A stretch of 64,000 nt of DNA. Origin: Cupriavidus pinatubonensis. GTDB lineage: Bacteria > Pseudomonadota > Gammaproteobacteria > Burkholderiales > Burkholderiaceae. Under the pieces are notes generated by a model that did not search any database, was not told the DNA's origin, and saw only the letters and a list, made by a program, of their open reading frames with translations. Shown here piece by piece: positions 18,529 through 27,848 of this stretch. The DNA lies in assembly GCF_019602855.1 (NCBI RefSeq), contig NZ_CP080769.1, positions 372,001-436,000 on the forward strand, in the 5' to 3' direction. The position numbers were made by a program, and so were the translations under genes. The stretch's first letter is position 1, and every line of letters starts with the position of its first letter.

Positions 18529-18755
18529 GAGCCGCTTATGTGGACGCCTCCCGGATCGCAAGCTTGTTTTGCATGTCGGTTGTCAGGTAAGGCAGCACGC
18601 TTATGTCCGGCCTGTTTGCGCAGCCCCGGTTGGCCTGCTGGCCCATATGGATTTCGCTGACGAGGACCTCAGCTAACAATCGAACTTGGAAATTCAACAT
18701 TCTTATCAGGCTCACCTCGTCCCGGTCCAACCTGTTTGCCATCATGCAGTTTTGC

Positions 18756-19045
18756 TTACGCTCCTTGGTGAAAGGGTTCAGTGAGGCGGATCCTCATACA
18801 GGCGTGCGGCCACAAAGCCGTGCACGCCTGTTGGTATCTGGTTCCTCGGTACAGGACCGCCCATATCGTGCCGGCAAGCTTGTTCGCCATGGCCGCCACC
18901 ACAACGTTGAATGGACGTCGCTGAAGCAGACTGTCAAGCCACAGCGATCGTATGCCACGCGTGATCACGGCCCGGGCGCCGTGCATCAGTAACCTTCGCA
19001 AATAGGTGTCGCCGCGCTGACTTACTTAATCCGAATGGTCGGACC
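18756..19045 (-). pseudogene. IS110-family transposase, C-terminal fragment
   Basis: Minus-strand reading gives SQRGDTYLRRLLMHGARAVI, then RRPFNVVVAAMANKLAGTIW, the typical C-terminal Transposase_20 region of IS110/IS116/IS902. The N-terminal DEDD domain is missing; its place is taken by ISKra4 sequence. The fragment begins at about 19045 and ends at the stop at 18756. Confidence 0.8.
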
Positions 19046-19101
19046 TTGCCGCCTGTCCCCACTTGTCGTGGCAGTGGAGACCGCGCCAAAACGGGAGCCG
19101 A

Positions 19102-20502
19102 CTAAGCGGCAAGGCGGTGGTTTTCGTCCCGGGCGATGGACGGATACCATCGTTCAACGTAAGACCGGAACTGGTTATTGAGTACGGCCGTCCGGATTTG
19201 CAGCAGGTTGTGCGCGTGTCGAGGCCGCCAGGTCATCTGCTGCCGTTTGACGAACCGCTTGCTGATCACCTGATTGACGGCCGACTCGACGAATCCTGAG
19301 GCAATGGGCTCTCCATGCCGGTAGCGATCACCGTAGTTCACGATGAAGTGCCGGTTGTTGTCGAGGTAGACAATGAACTCCTCGAGCTTGCCGAGGAGTT
19401 TGGCTTCCTCGGGACTGGCCTCAGGGTCCAGATCCCGGCTCAGGCTTTCCAGGCAGCGCAACGCTGGAAAGGGGCAGCCGTGCCACAAGTGCCACTTGGC
19501 GCCATGCAGCGTCTTGATCAATGCGGTATTGCTGGGGCCATCGCTGTGTGCCGGCCGGCCCTTGATCATCTGTTCGAGATTCTGTACCCGCATGGCGATG
19601 TGGAACCAATCGAGAACGTACTCACCGCGGTCACCAAAGCCGAGTTGGGCAAACCGTACGGTATCCCCGCCGTCCGACAAGAAGGTGACCGGCTGACTGG
19701 GTTGCACACCTTCTCGTAGCAGGAAGTTCCACATACGATCGGCCGGTCGGCGCTCCAGTTTGTGCACGTAGGCAAAGCTATGGCCGGCATCATCCTGATC
19801 CCGCAGGGACTTCCCGACGATCACTTCAAACCAGCCATCCTGGCGGCGCCGGTGGCCGGCCCGCCGAAGGTAGCCGCCGTCAATGCCGACCGCGCGGACT
19901 GGACTGGGCTCGTGGATCTCAGGCGAGCGGATGCTCGCGGCCACCTCCGCCTGCTGCCGGGCGTCGGTGGCCTGTTCCGCTTCCAATCGGCGACCGAGCG
20001 TGGTGACCTGGCGCCGGATCGAGCCCGCTGCCAGCACATGATCGAGCGGCAATACCTCTTGCAGAACGCTGACGGTCAGACCATACGACGTCAACGCTGC
20101 GAATTTGACCTCGAGATACTGCAGTTCTGGGCTGACCCGCTCAGCCAAGCAGTTGGCGATCGGACTGAAGGTGGGGGCGTCACCCTGGCACCGCCGGCAG
20201 GGGTACAGCCTGGGACTGTCAATCGACAGTCGCCCGAACGCGCTCCGGAAGACCAAGTGATGGTGGCCCTTGCAAGCCAACCGCGCCCCGCACGTGGGAC
20301 ACATGCTGGTCCGGGCAACGGCCTCCGCAACTTGTGCCGTGACCATCGTCCGCTGCAGCCGACCCAGCAATGATTTCGCCTCCGCCAGATGCAGCCCCAG
20401 CGAGCCCACATCAAGGTCGTCTCTCTCGAACTGGGCGATTTCGGTGACGGTGGCTGGCACGCCTCCCTCGCCCTGCACTACGAGTTGCAAGCTGATAAGC
20501 AT
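19102..20502 (-). CDS. ISKra4-family transposase
   Basis: A 466-residue transposase with an N-terminal zinc-binding part (CPTCGARLACKGHHHLVFR, then CRRCQG) and a DDE-like core (RAVGIDGGYLRRAGHRRR, VTFLSDGGDTVRF, YVLDWFHIAMRVQNL, ASGFVESAVNQVISKRF with the Glu). These fit ISKra4. The coding frame is intact, so it may be functional. The exact element ends are not resolved; the element must lie between about 19046 and 20851, where IS110 sequence starts on either side. Confidence 0.88.
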   Translation of the reverse strand: MLISLQLVVQGEGGVPATVTEIAQFERDDLDVGSLGLHLAEAKSLLGRLQRTMVTAQVAEAVARTSMCPTCGARLACKGHHHLVFRSAFGRLSIDSPRLYPCRRCQGDAPTFSPIANCLAERVSPELQYLEVKFAALTSYGLTVSVLQEVLPLDHVLAAGSIRRQVTTLGRRLEAEQATDARQQAEVAASIRSPEIHEPSPVRAVGIDGGYLRRAGHRRRQDGWFEVIVGKSLRDQDDAGHSFAYVHKLERRPADRMWNFLLREGVQPSQPVTFLSDGGDTVRFAQLGFGDRGEYVLDWFHIAMRVQNLEQMIKGRPAHSDGPSNTALIKTLHGAKWHLWHGCPFPALRCLESLSRDLDPEASPEEAKLLGKLEEFIVYLDNNRHFIVNYGDRYRHGEPIASGFVESAVNQVISKRFVKRQQMTWRPRHAHNLLQIRTAVLNNQFRSYVERWYPSIARDENHRLAA

Positions 20503-20538
20503 GGCCGCCCTCCTCCCGTGGAAGCTGCGGCGACCAGT

Positions 20539-20796
20539 CTACCCCGTGAACTCTCGCAAACGATCATTGACGATCTGACGGTCAAAGCGACGATCCAGCC
20601 AAGTTAGCCACCTGTCGACCTGACCGCGTAGGTCTTCCAGCACGACAGGACCCTCGCGCAGCGACTCGATCCAATCGGGGTGATCGTCCTTTTTCTGCAG
20701 ATTGATACGGTCCCACTCCCAAAACTCTTGTGAATCAACGAGCTGCGGAAATAGGTGCTGTTTCGATTGAAGCAGAATCGTAAAGCCTTGCTGCAA
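20539..20796 (-). CDS. Small ISKra4-associated or interrupted protein
   Basis: An 85-codon frame starting at a TTG (QQGFTILLQSKQHLFPQLV, WDRLNLQ-like and WLTWLDRRFDRQ segments), charged and Trp-rich. It ends 36 bases before the transposase ATG, on the same strand. It may be a passenger or accessory reading frame of the ISKra4 element or the remains of an older gene. No family is recognised. Confidence 0.4.
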   Translation of the reverse strand: MQQGFTILLQSKQHLFPQLVDSQEFWEWDRINLQKKDDHPDWIESLREGPVVLEDLRGQVDRWLTWLDRRFDRQIVNDRLREFTG

Positions 20797-20851
20797 GCGG
20801 CTCTCCAGATGGCCACCGTATCAATCTGCACCGATAGTACGATCACCCCTC

Positions 20852-21744
20852 CACCGTCTGCGTACGGGTTACGTCGAGGAACGCACGGCACTCGTGAACC
20901 GGCTGCGCGGGTTGCTTGCCGAATTCGGCGTGTTCCTCCCGCAGGGCATCGATCAGTTGCACGCCCATTTCGTCGAGCATATTCAGGATGGCACCAACGA
21001 ACTGAGCGGCACGGCTCGCGAGGCACTGATGCATGCCTGGGCACAGTGGCAAGCGCTTAACCAGGAAATCGCCTGGTTCGATCGGCAGATTGCCACGCAT
21101 GCCCGTCAGGATCCCAACGCAAAGCGATGCATGGATATGTGCGGCGTCGGGCCGCTCACCGCGTCCGCCACCGTCGTCGATGCCCGGCAGTTCAAGAACG
21201 GCCGGCAGATGGCAGCCTGGCTTGGCACCGTGCCCAGACAGAAGAGCAGCGGCGGAAAGCAGCGCCTGGGCCGCATCACGAAGCAGGGCAACGAGTCCTG
21301 CGCATGCTGCTCTTCCTTGGTGCGCGTGCCGCACTCCATACCGCGCCTAGGCGTAACGACCGGCTCTCGCGCTGGATTGTCCAACTGCAGGCCCGCGTCG
21401 GCTACTACAAGACCCTGGTTGCAGTAGCCAACAAGCACGCCCGCATCCTTTGGGCCATCCTCGCGAAAGGGAAAAATTCGATCCCGCCCATGTCCGCAAG
21501 TCGGCCGTCACGTGAGCGTGACACCCCTGTAGTACACCCATCCACCAGGACGCAACAAGCAACGATAGCGACAGGTCCGACCGGCAGCGGGCGAACTCGG
21601 CAATCCACCAGGCGCTACATCACATGTATTCGCCGCATCTTGGATGGAGTCCTGCTGCGCGGTTACTATCAGGGCCCGGACGTGCAGTGGGGGCAGGAAT
21701 CATGCCGGGCCTGGCTGGCCAAAGCCCCAATTGTCGGGGCATGA
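20852..21744 (+). pseudogene. IS110-family transposase, 5'-truncated and frameshifted
   Basis: The frame begins abruptly with RTGYVEERTALVNRLRGLL (end of the DEDD domain) and continues through the Transposase_20 region (CMDMCGVGPLTASATVVDA, FKNGRQMAAWLGTVPRQ, KQRLGRITKQGNES). A single-base deletion near 21296 shifts the rest (RMLLFLGARAALHTAP, then VAVANKHARILWAIL) into a second frame ending at 21744. The first ~150 residues, with the catalytic Asp residues, are absent at the ISKra4 boundary. Confidence 0.85.
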
Positions 21745-21783
21745 AGATCGTAACGGGGCGCGCCGCCGCGGGCGGCTAACCAG

Positions 21784-22542
21784 TCATCCATAAATATACT
21801 GTCCACCATTTATATGGAGTGTCTCGCCCGTGATAAAGCTTGACCAATCACTGGCGAGAAATGCCAAGGACTGAGCAACCTCGCGCACCTTGCAGATTCG
21901 CTTCATGGGTGTGTTCGCCAGAATCTGGGAACCAGAGGTCCGCATCAAATCGCGAACCATGGGCGTGTCTACTGGACCGGGGGACAGACAATTCACGCGA
22001 ACCCTTGGCGCATACTCGGTAGCGAGCGTGCGGGAGAGTGCAAGAACTGCGGCCTTCGATGCGGCGTAGTGACCGTGCCCAAAGCTCCCTCGATGTGCTG
22101 CAATTGAGGTCAAGTTGACAATCGCCCCCCCTGTGGAGAGAAGCGGAGCGGCCTTTTGGCAGACATAGAAGACGCTGTCGAGATTTATCTGCATTACCCT
22201 TCGCCATTCCGCCTCAGAGATTGCCTCGATAAGAGCTTCCGGATAGATGCCAGCTGCATTGATTACCACATCAAGCTGGCCAAAGTGTTCGAGGCACCGG
22301 TCTACAAGCACATCAACTTCTTCGACACGACTCAGATCAGCACTCGAGCAGAGCGCATCCTTGTGATCGACATCGACTCTGGATCGCGTTGCTTCCAGCC
22401 CGTCGGATGACACGTCAGTCAGACACAGACTAGCCCCCAACTCTCGCAATAGGACTGCGGTTTCCGAGCCAATCGCACCCGCTGCGCCTGTGATCAGTAC
22501 AACACGCGAGTCGAAACGTAGCGCACTCATACTTTTATCCAT
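21784..22542 (-). CDS. SDR-family NAD(P)-dependent oxidoreductase
   Basis: A 252-residue classical short-chain dehydrogenase: cofactor motif TGAAGAIG near residue 19, NAAG near residue 92, catalytic Ser in VNLTSIAAH, YAASK near residue 158, and the C-terminal ITGETLHINGG. It should oxidise or reduce a hydroxyl/carbonyl group with NAD(P). It is the last gene of a minus operon after the GMC dehydrogenase (8 bases apart), so it probably processes the dehydrogenase product or substrate. Confidence 0.88.
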   Translation of the reverse strand: MDKSMSALRFDSRVVLITGAAGAIGSETAVLLRELGASLCLTDVSSDGLEATRSRVDVDHKDALCSSADLSRVEEVDVLVDRCLEHFGQLDVVINAAGIYPEALIEAISEAEWRRVMQINLDSVFYVCQKAAPLLSTGGAIVNLTSIAAHRGSFGHGHYAASKAAVLALSRTLATEYAPRVRVNCLSPGPVDTPMVRDLMRTSGSQILANTPMKRICKVREVAQSLAFLASDWSSFITGETLHINGGQYIYG

Positions 22543-22549
22543 AAGTTAT

Positions 22550-24313
22550 CTAAGCCAAGAGGCCCGGTGACTTCAAATAATGGCGACGAATCGTGTCGGC
22601 AGTTCTATAGGCCAGCGCGCCCACAGGTCCCGTCGGATTCTTACCCGCATTTTGTGGAAGAGCATTGGCCCCGACTACGAACACGTTGGAGACGTCCCAG
22701 GATTGCAAAGCTGTGTTGAGTGCGCTCGTCGCTGGGTCCACCCCCATGATTGCACCGCCCGTGTTGTGAGTACTTTGATACGGGACGATGCTGTAGCGCT
22801 TCGGAGCGCTTCGCCTATCGATCTGAGTCGCTCCAGCTTCCTTTGCGATCCGCTCGCACTGGTCGATCGCATACTCGGCCATTCGGACTTCGTTGGGGTC
22901 AAAATCGAAAGTCATACGCAACATAGGGCGCCCGAATGCATCCCGGTACGTAGGGTCGAGATCCAGGTAGTTCTTCCGATAGGACATACCGCTTCCCTGG
23001 GCGCTAATCATGAACGTATGTTGGAAGTGCTTGACAACAGCTCGCTTCCAATCGGTCCCCCACTCAGGTGTGCCTTTTGGCGTCGGCCTGAACGCAATGG
23101 GCCGAGAGCCATTCGAAGCGGTAGCAATCGTTGCGCCACCAATGAAGCCGAGTTTCTGCGCGTCATTGGCTTCAACATTGAAGTCGTCAAGGGCAGCTTG
23201 CAGACCGCCAGATCCCATCCACGGATTGAGCCAGGTGCTTTCAGGCATGAAGGCTGTGACGCCGCCCTGACACTGATAAGCGTAGTTCTTACCAACCACA
23301 CCACTACCCGATACGGGATCGTAGGGCGCTCCGATGCCGGAAAGAAGCATCAAGTGAACATTGCCCAAGCCATAGGCGGTCAGGATCACAATGTCCGCGG
23401 GTTGGATGAATTCACGCCCGAGAGCATCAATATAGGTGACACCTGTAGCGCGCTTTCCGGAACGATCAAGATTGACTTTCATGACCGTCGCATTGTTCTT
23501 CAGTACAAAGCCTGGCTTCGCTGAAAGTTGCGACAAGATGGTGTGATTCGGACTGGCTTTCGCGTTGGAAGGGCATCCGAACCGCTCGCAGAAACCATTG
23601 TAATGGCACACACCGTATTGCACGCCATCGGGACTCAGGTACGGTTGGGAGGAGATGGCCGCCGGAGAAATGAAGGGGTGAAAACCAAGGCGCGTCGCGG
23701 CTTCCATCATGATGGTCATTGCCGGCGATGGTGTCAGCGCGGGATTAGGGTATTCACGTGCGCGACTGCCTTCGAATGGATTTCCGCCAGGCATGATCAC
23801 GCCGTCCAGCTTTCCCGCCTTTCCAGAAACGGCCCAGGCACGCTCCATCCTGTCGTACCATGGCTCCATGTCAGCATACGTAAGGCCCCAATCTTGCAGG
23901 AGCATGTCATCCCGCAGAATTGACCGGCCATGCCGCTCAGTAACTCGTTTGAACGGTTCGTGATCCCAAGGTAGCCAGCGCCACGCCACCCCTCCCCAAT
24001 GGGCGCCAGACCCACCGGTACCAGTTCCCATAAGAAAGGACCCGTGCTGTCGCATTGGCAGCGCGGTCTCACTCATTTCGTTTCGAAAGGTCAGTGTTTC
24101 CTGAGCAAGATTTACCATCATCGCGTTGCGTTGCACGTACTTCAATTCGTCATTCTTATAGGGATAGACGAAGTCCGTGGGTGTTGCGCGGGCGGGCCCG
24201 CGCTCCAATGCAATGACTTGAAGACCTGCGTCAACGAGTTCACTTGAGAGAATGCTCCCCGCCCATCCGAAGCCGATAACTACGGCATCGACTGGCTTCA
24301 ATACGGTCGTCAT
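22550..24313 (-). CDS. GMC-family dehydrogenase, large (FAD) subunit
   Basis: A 587-residue flavoprotein of the gluconate 2-dehydrogenase/sorbitol dehydrogenase large-subunit type. The N-terminus has the dinucleotide motif AVVIGFGWAGSILSSEL. GTGTGGSGAHWGGVAWRW is the GMC FAD region, and the C-terminal STHNTGGAIMG and GANALPQNAGKNPTGP hold the catalytic His/Asn region. It should oxidise a polyol, sugar acid or similar alcohol at the periplasmic face, partnered by the small subunit at 24332-25045. The usual third partner, a cytochrome c subunit, is not encoded next to it; an SDR follows instead. Confidence 0.88.
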   Translation of the reverse strand: MTTVLKPVDAVVIGFGWAGSILSSELVDAGLQVIALERGPARATPTDFVYPYKNDELKYVQRNAMMVNLAQETLTFRNEMSETALPMRQHGSFLMGTGTGGSGAHWGGVAWRWLPWDHEPFKRVTERHGRSILRDDMLLQDWGLTYADMEPWYDRMERAWAVSGKAGKLDGVIMPGGNPFEGSRAREYPNPALTPSPAMTIMMEAATRLGFHPFISPAAISSQPYLSPDGVQYGVCHYNGFCERFGCPSNAKASPNHTILSQLSAKPGFVLKNNATVMKVNLDRSGKRATGVTYIDALGREFIQPADIVILTAYGLGNVHLMLLSGIGAPYDPVSGSGVVGKNYAYQCQGGVTAFMPESTWLNPWMGSGGLQAALDDFNVEANDAQKLGFIGGATIATASNGSRPIAFRPTPKGTPEWGTDWKRAVVKHFQHTFMISAQGSGMSYRKNYLDLDPTYRDAFGRPMLRMTFDFDPNEVRMAEYAIDQCERIAKEAGATQIDRRSAPKRYSIVPYQSTHNTGGAIMGVDPATSALNTALQSWDVSNVFVVGANALPQNAGKNPTGPVGALAYRTADTIRRHYLKSPGLLA

Positions 24314-24331
24314 TGATGTCTCCGTCGAAAG

Positions 24332-25045
24332 TCAGCGAAAGTCGGCAATGCTTTGCGGCGGCAGAACCTGGCGCTTGCGCTGGTAAGTACGGATGTCCGC
24401 GGTGTAGATGCGAGCCACACCCGGATAGCCAAGCATCCGCCAAGCGCCCTTATTCCTGTTTCCGCCGTAGGCCGGGTCGCTGAAATACCCTTCCATCGTG
24501 TTGCTGTAGACCATTCCAAGCAGGATGTGCGGCGGCACGGTTGGCAGTTCCAAAGCGCGGAGCTGCATCTGTCGCAACAACCTGTCACGAACCACTGCGT
24601 GGAGTTGCGCGAATGTTTGGCCCTGAAAATTGCTGTGACACCAAGCATTCATTTCCCGAATGCCAATGCGATAGATCTCGGCCGGTGTTAGAGGGAGTTG
24701 GAATCCCTGGGAGGGCGTGCCGGAGCGAAATGGCCCCGTGTAATTGAGACCAAAGCCAGTTCCAAAAGCGCCAGCAAGTTGCTGGTCAATGAAGTACACG
24801 ATGCCGGATTCCACCCCGCCAGGACCGATGTCGTCGTGTGGAATGAACACGTCAACCGCGGCTTCGACAAACGCTGCCTCGTCTGGAAGGAAAAAGGTGT
24901 ACGCCTGCAGTTGCGCATCCAAGGCGCCTTTCGGGCCTTTGTTCAGCTTCGGGGTAGCCCCATGCGCGGGCGCGATGAGTGTGCTCGTAGCCGAAACGCC
25001 GGCAGCACCAACGGACTGAAGAAAGCCCCGCCGCGAGATTTCCAT
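24332..25045 (-). CDS. GMC dehydrogenase small subunit (gluconate 2-dehydrogenase subunit 3 type), Tat-exported
   Basis: A 237-residue protein with a twin-arginine signal (MEISRRGFLQSVGAAG, cleavage after AHG) and the gluconate 2-dehydrogenase subunit 3 fold (FVEAAVDVFIPHDDIGPGG, IYRIGIREMNAW). The Tat signal carries the large flavoprotein subunit across the membrane as a folded complex. First gene of the minus operon, divergent from the RraA genes. Confidence 0.87.
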   Translation of the reverse strand: MEISRRGFLQSVGAAGVSATSTLIAPAHGATPKLNKGPKGALDAQLQAYTFFLPDEAAFVEAAVDVFIPHDDIGPGGVESGIVYFIDQQLAGAFGTGFGLNYTGPFRSGTPSQGFQLPLTPAEIYRIGIREMNAWCHSNFQGQTFAQLHAVVRDRLLRQMQLRALELPTVPPHILLGMVYSNTMEGYFSDPAYGGNRNKGAWRMLGYPGVARIYTADIRTYQRKRQVLPPQSIADFR

Positions 25046-25084
25046 TTGCCTCCTCCCTTCTTAAAGTCATTCTTCGGATACTAC

Positions 25085-25096
25085 TACGTATACATA
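25085..25096. promoter_or_regulatory. Operator, TACGTATACATA
   Basis: Matches 11 of 12 positions of the perfect palindrome at 25253. It lies about 40 bp upstream of the dehydrogenase small-subunit start. A palindromic GTATAC core is typical for FCD/FadR-type GntR regulators, and such a regulator is encoded at 27849-28544, so binding by it is likely (inference). Confidence 0.6.
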
Positions 25097-25252
25097 GAAA
25101 TGTACAAATGGATTGCGTGAGCCTTATACGCAACTTTAAGGGCCGCCATTGGAGTGATAGACAGCTTTAACACCACACTCAATGGTCTGAGCACTTCCGC
25201 TCCGCGTCGTTGCCCCGTAAAAATCGGTTGAAACCCGCTTTGCGTATGCTAC

Positions 25253-25264
25253 TATGTATACATA
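25253..25264. promoter_or_regulatory. Operator, TATGTATACATA
   Basis: A perfect 12-bp palindrome about 33 bp before the first RraA-like gene. Together with the near-copy at 25085-25096 it places one site in front of each divergent operon, as expected for local control by the FCD-type regulator at the end of the cluster. Confidence 0.65.
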
Positions 25265-25296
25265 CACGTATCCACAACCGAAAGGAGAACAGGAAG

Positions 25297-25977
25297 ATGA
25301 CCACCACCCAGGCTCTGCAAGCAGGCTTCATGGAGGTTTCGACGTCCAATGTCAGCGATGCGCTGGATCGTCTAGGTATCGAGTGCCAGCCCACCGGCAT
25401 TGGCCCGCTGTGGGGGGAGTGCGGGAAGGTTGCCGGCCCCGCTATGACGATGCGGCTGGTGCCGCTTGCCGAAAACAGGAAAGAAACCACCACTGTGATT
25501 GGGACACTTCAGGCGATAAAGGACGCCAATCCAGGAGATGTTCTTGTGATCGACCTCCAGGGCCGACTTGATTTGAATGCGTTTGGAGGTGTTGCGGGTG
25601 CGACAACTAAGCACTACGGATTGGCCGGTTGCGTCATTGACGGTCTTTCCCGCGACATCGACGAGTTCAAGCAGTTGTCACTGCCAGTATTTGGGAAAGG
25701 CTTCATCCATCAGTCTGTGCGAGGCCGAGTCGCATACGATGGACACAATATTGACGTGCAACTTGGCGGCAATACGGTAAGGCCGGGAGACTGGATCATT
25801 GGTGATGAGAACGGCGTACTAGTTGTACCTCGGGAGCATGTCGAAGAGGTCTTACGCATCGCGCAGCACGTCAAGAGCGTCGAGGACCATGTGATTGCCG
25901 CGGTACGCTCGGGAGAGGATCCAATTGAGGCACACGAACGCGTTCGTTACGACGATCTCCTGAAGGCAAGCAAATGA
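25297..25977 (+). CDS. RraA-like protein (HMG/CHA aldolase superfamily) 1
   Basis: A 226-residue RraA-fold protein. It has the substrate and metal-binding stretch YGLAGCVIDGLSRDIDE (GxVxDGxxRD) and the preceding GDVLVIDLQG. Related proteins are 4-hydroxy-4-methyl-2-oxoglutarate aldolases, oxaloacetate decarboxylases or RNase E inhibitors; in a catabolic cluster a lyase role is more likely. The start at 25297 is chosen for the AAAGGAGAA upstream. It overlaps the next gene by four bases. Confidence 0.82.
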   Translation: MTTTQALQAGFMEVSTSNVSDALDRLGIECQPTGIGPLWGECGKVAGPAMTMRLVPLAENRKETTTVIGTLQAIKDANPGDVLVIDLQGRLDLNAFGGVAGATTKHYGLAGCVIDGLSRDIDEFKQLSLPVFGKGFIHQSVRGRVAYDGHNIDVQLGGNTVRPGDWIIGDENGVLVVPREHVEEVLRIAQHVKSVEDHVIAAVRSGEDPIEAHERVRYDDLLKASK

Positions 25978-26756
25978 CGACCACCGCTCCAGTTGACCGA
26001 GGTAACCTGACAGACGCCGAAATTGCGGAACGTCTGCGACATGTCCCAACGACGACCGCGCTGGATATCCTGCGAAATCGTTCACCGCATCAGTTGGTAC
26101 TACGCGGGGTGCGCCCTCTCTTCCCACAAGCCGGCACGGTTGCGGGAGTGGCGCGTACCGTGCGCTTCCTGCCCGTGCGTGCAGATCATCGCATTGCTCC
26201 GGACGGGCCCGCAAACTTTCAACTGATTGACCGCGCGGAGCCAGGCGAATTCCTAGTGTTCGATACGGGCGGCTCAAAAGAAGGCTCGGTGCTTGGAGAC
26301 ATGCTCGCCTTGCGGGCAAAGATGCGGGGCGCTGCGGGCGTAGTAACTGACGGCGCCATGCGGGATCAAGCGGGGCTGCGTGAGGTGGGGCTTCCCGTAT
26401 TCTGCGCGGGAGTCTTTCCGGTTCCTTCGGCCCCCACCTTAGCAGCTTGGGCTCGCGACGTCCCCGTCCAATGCGGTGGAGCGTTGGTTTTGCCAGGAGA
26501 TTGGATACTGGCCGACCAAGACGCAGTAATTGTTGTTCCCGCTTCGTGGATACACGATGTTCTGTCAGGCCTTGAAGTGTTTAATGAAGAGGAGCATTTT
26601 TGCCGTCAGCTGTTGCAGCGCGGAGACGGCTTGATAGAGGCTTATCCCTTGCCATTAGGCAGTCGCGTCCTGTTCGAAGAGTATCAAAATACGGGGAAGC
26701 TGCCGTCGCGCGCATCGCTGCTCCGAGCCATTGGCAAGGAACGCGAAGACGGATAA
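25974..26756 (+). CDS. RraA-like protein (HMG/CHA aldolase superfamily) 2
   Basis: A 260-residue paralogue of the preceding protein: EFLVFDTGG, MLALRAKMRGAAGVVTDGAMRD (metal-binding Asp and Arg present) and LPGDWILADQDAVIVVP. The C-terminus is extended by about 30 residues. The two overlapping RraA genes suggest a hetero-oligomer or two successive aldolase/decarboxylase steps. The neighbouring Bug receptor suggests the substrate is an imported carboxylate. Confidence 0.82.
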   Translation: MTTTAPVDRGNLTDAEIAERLRHVPTTTALDILRNRSPHQLVLRGVRPLFPQAGTVAGVARTVRFLPVRADHRIAPDGPANFQLIDRAEPGEFLVFDTGGSKEGSVLGDMLALRAKMRGAAGVVTDGAMRDQAGLREVGLPVFCAGVFPVPSAPTLAAWARDVPVQCGGALVLPGDWILADQDAVIVVPASWIHDVLSGLEVFNEEEHFCRQLLQRGDGLIEAYPLPLGSRVLFEEYQNTGKLPSRASLLRAIGKEREDG

Positions 26757-26806
26757 ATGACCTTACGTACGTAAGAGAAGCGGACAAGAAGGGTGAGGAG
26801 ACAAAG

Positions 26807-27787
26807 ATGAAGAGAATTCTAATTGGCGCATCTATGGTCGCGCTATTGGTCGCTGGCGGATATTCAGGTCTATCGATGGCAAAAGAGAGCTGGCCGTCAC
26901 GGCCAGTTCAAATCGTAACGCCGTTTCCTGCTGGCGGCGGAACCGATATGATTGCGCGCGCTGTTGCGGCAAAACTACAGGAGCAGTTCGGACAATCTTT
27001 TATTGTCGACAATCGCCCTGGGGCTTCCGGAATCATCGGAACGATGATTGTCAAAAAGGCGGCGCCAGATGGGTATCAGCTTGGTCTTGGTGTAACTAAT
27101 ACTCATGCAATTAATCAAAGTTTTTTTAAAAATCTTTCCTATGATCCCCAGAAAGATTTTCAACCAATCTCCCTGCTTGCCAAGGGCCCTCACGTAATCG
27201 TTATCAACAGCAAGACACCTGCAAAGACTTTGAAGGAGTACTTAGCCTGGGCCAAGACGCAGCATGGAAAATTGAGCTATGCTTCGTATGGCAACGGTAG
27301 CACCGCGCATTTGATCTCTGAAATGCTTAATGCGCAGAATCATTTAGATATGGTGCACACGCCATATAAAGGTATCCCACCTGCCGTAACAGACTTATTG
27401 AGTGAGCAGGTAAATATGCTCGTATCAACAACATCCGCTGTCCTGCCTTATGTTAAGGCTGGAAAGTTAAGGGCACTTGCTATTATTGGTGAAAGTAGAG
27501 TTCCGTCACTGCCGGATGTGCCCACAATGAAGGAACTGGGCTTCAATGACTATACCTATAGTCACTGGTATGGTCTTTACGCGCCTGCGGGAACACCGCG
27601 TCCCATCATCGAGAAAATCGCAGGAGCAGTTCAACGGGCGCTAGCAAGCAAAGAGATTCAAGACGCCTTTGAAAATGCTGGCGTAACCCCCGCATTTCTA
27701 GGCCCCGATGAGTTCAAGGCATTTACCCGCAACGAAGCAGCGCGTTGGGCTGAACTGGTGCGGCTCTCCGGTGCGAAAACCGACTGA
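26807..27787 (+). CDS. Bug-family (TTT) periplasmic solute receptor
   Basis: A 326-residue protein with signal peptide (MKRILIGASMVALLVAGG) and the Bug/TctC signature: PVQIVTPFPAGGGTDMIARA, VDNRPGASGIIGT, PDGYQL, VHTPYKGIPPA. It binds small carboxylates in the periplasm. The start at 26807 has GTGAGGAG about 6 bases upstream; a longer in-frame start at 26600 lies inside the RraA gene. No TctA/TctB membrane genes accompany it, which is common for Bug genes. Confidence 0.9.
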   Translation: MKRILIGASMVALLVAGGYSGLSMAKESWPSRPVQIVTPFPAGGGTDMIARAVAAKLQEQFGQSFIVDNRPGASGIIGTMIVKKAAPDGYQLGLGVTNTHAINQSFFKNLSYDPQKDFQPISLLAKGPHVIVINSKTPAKTLKEYLAWAKTQHGKLSYASYGNGSTAHLISEMLNAQNHLDMVHTPYKGIPPAVTDLLSEQVNMLVSTTSAVLPYVKAGKLRALAIIGESRVPSLPDVPTMKELGFNDYTYSHWYGLYAPAGTPRPIIEKIAGAVQRALASKEIQDAFENAGVTPAFLGPDEFKAFTRNEAARWAELVRLSGAKTD

Positions 27788-27848
27788 ACGTAATCGAGCC
27801 GTGGTCGTGCGCGATGCGCATCAAGTTAAACGTATGCGGAAGTATGCG

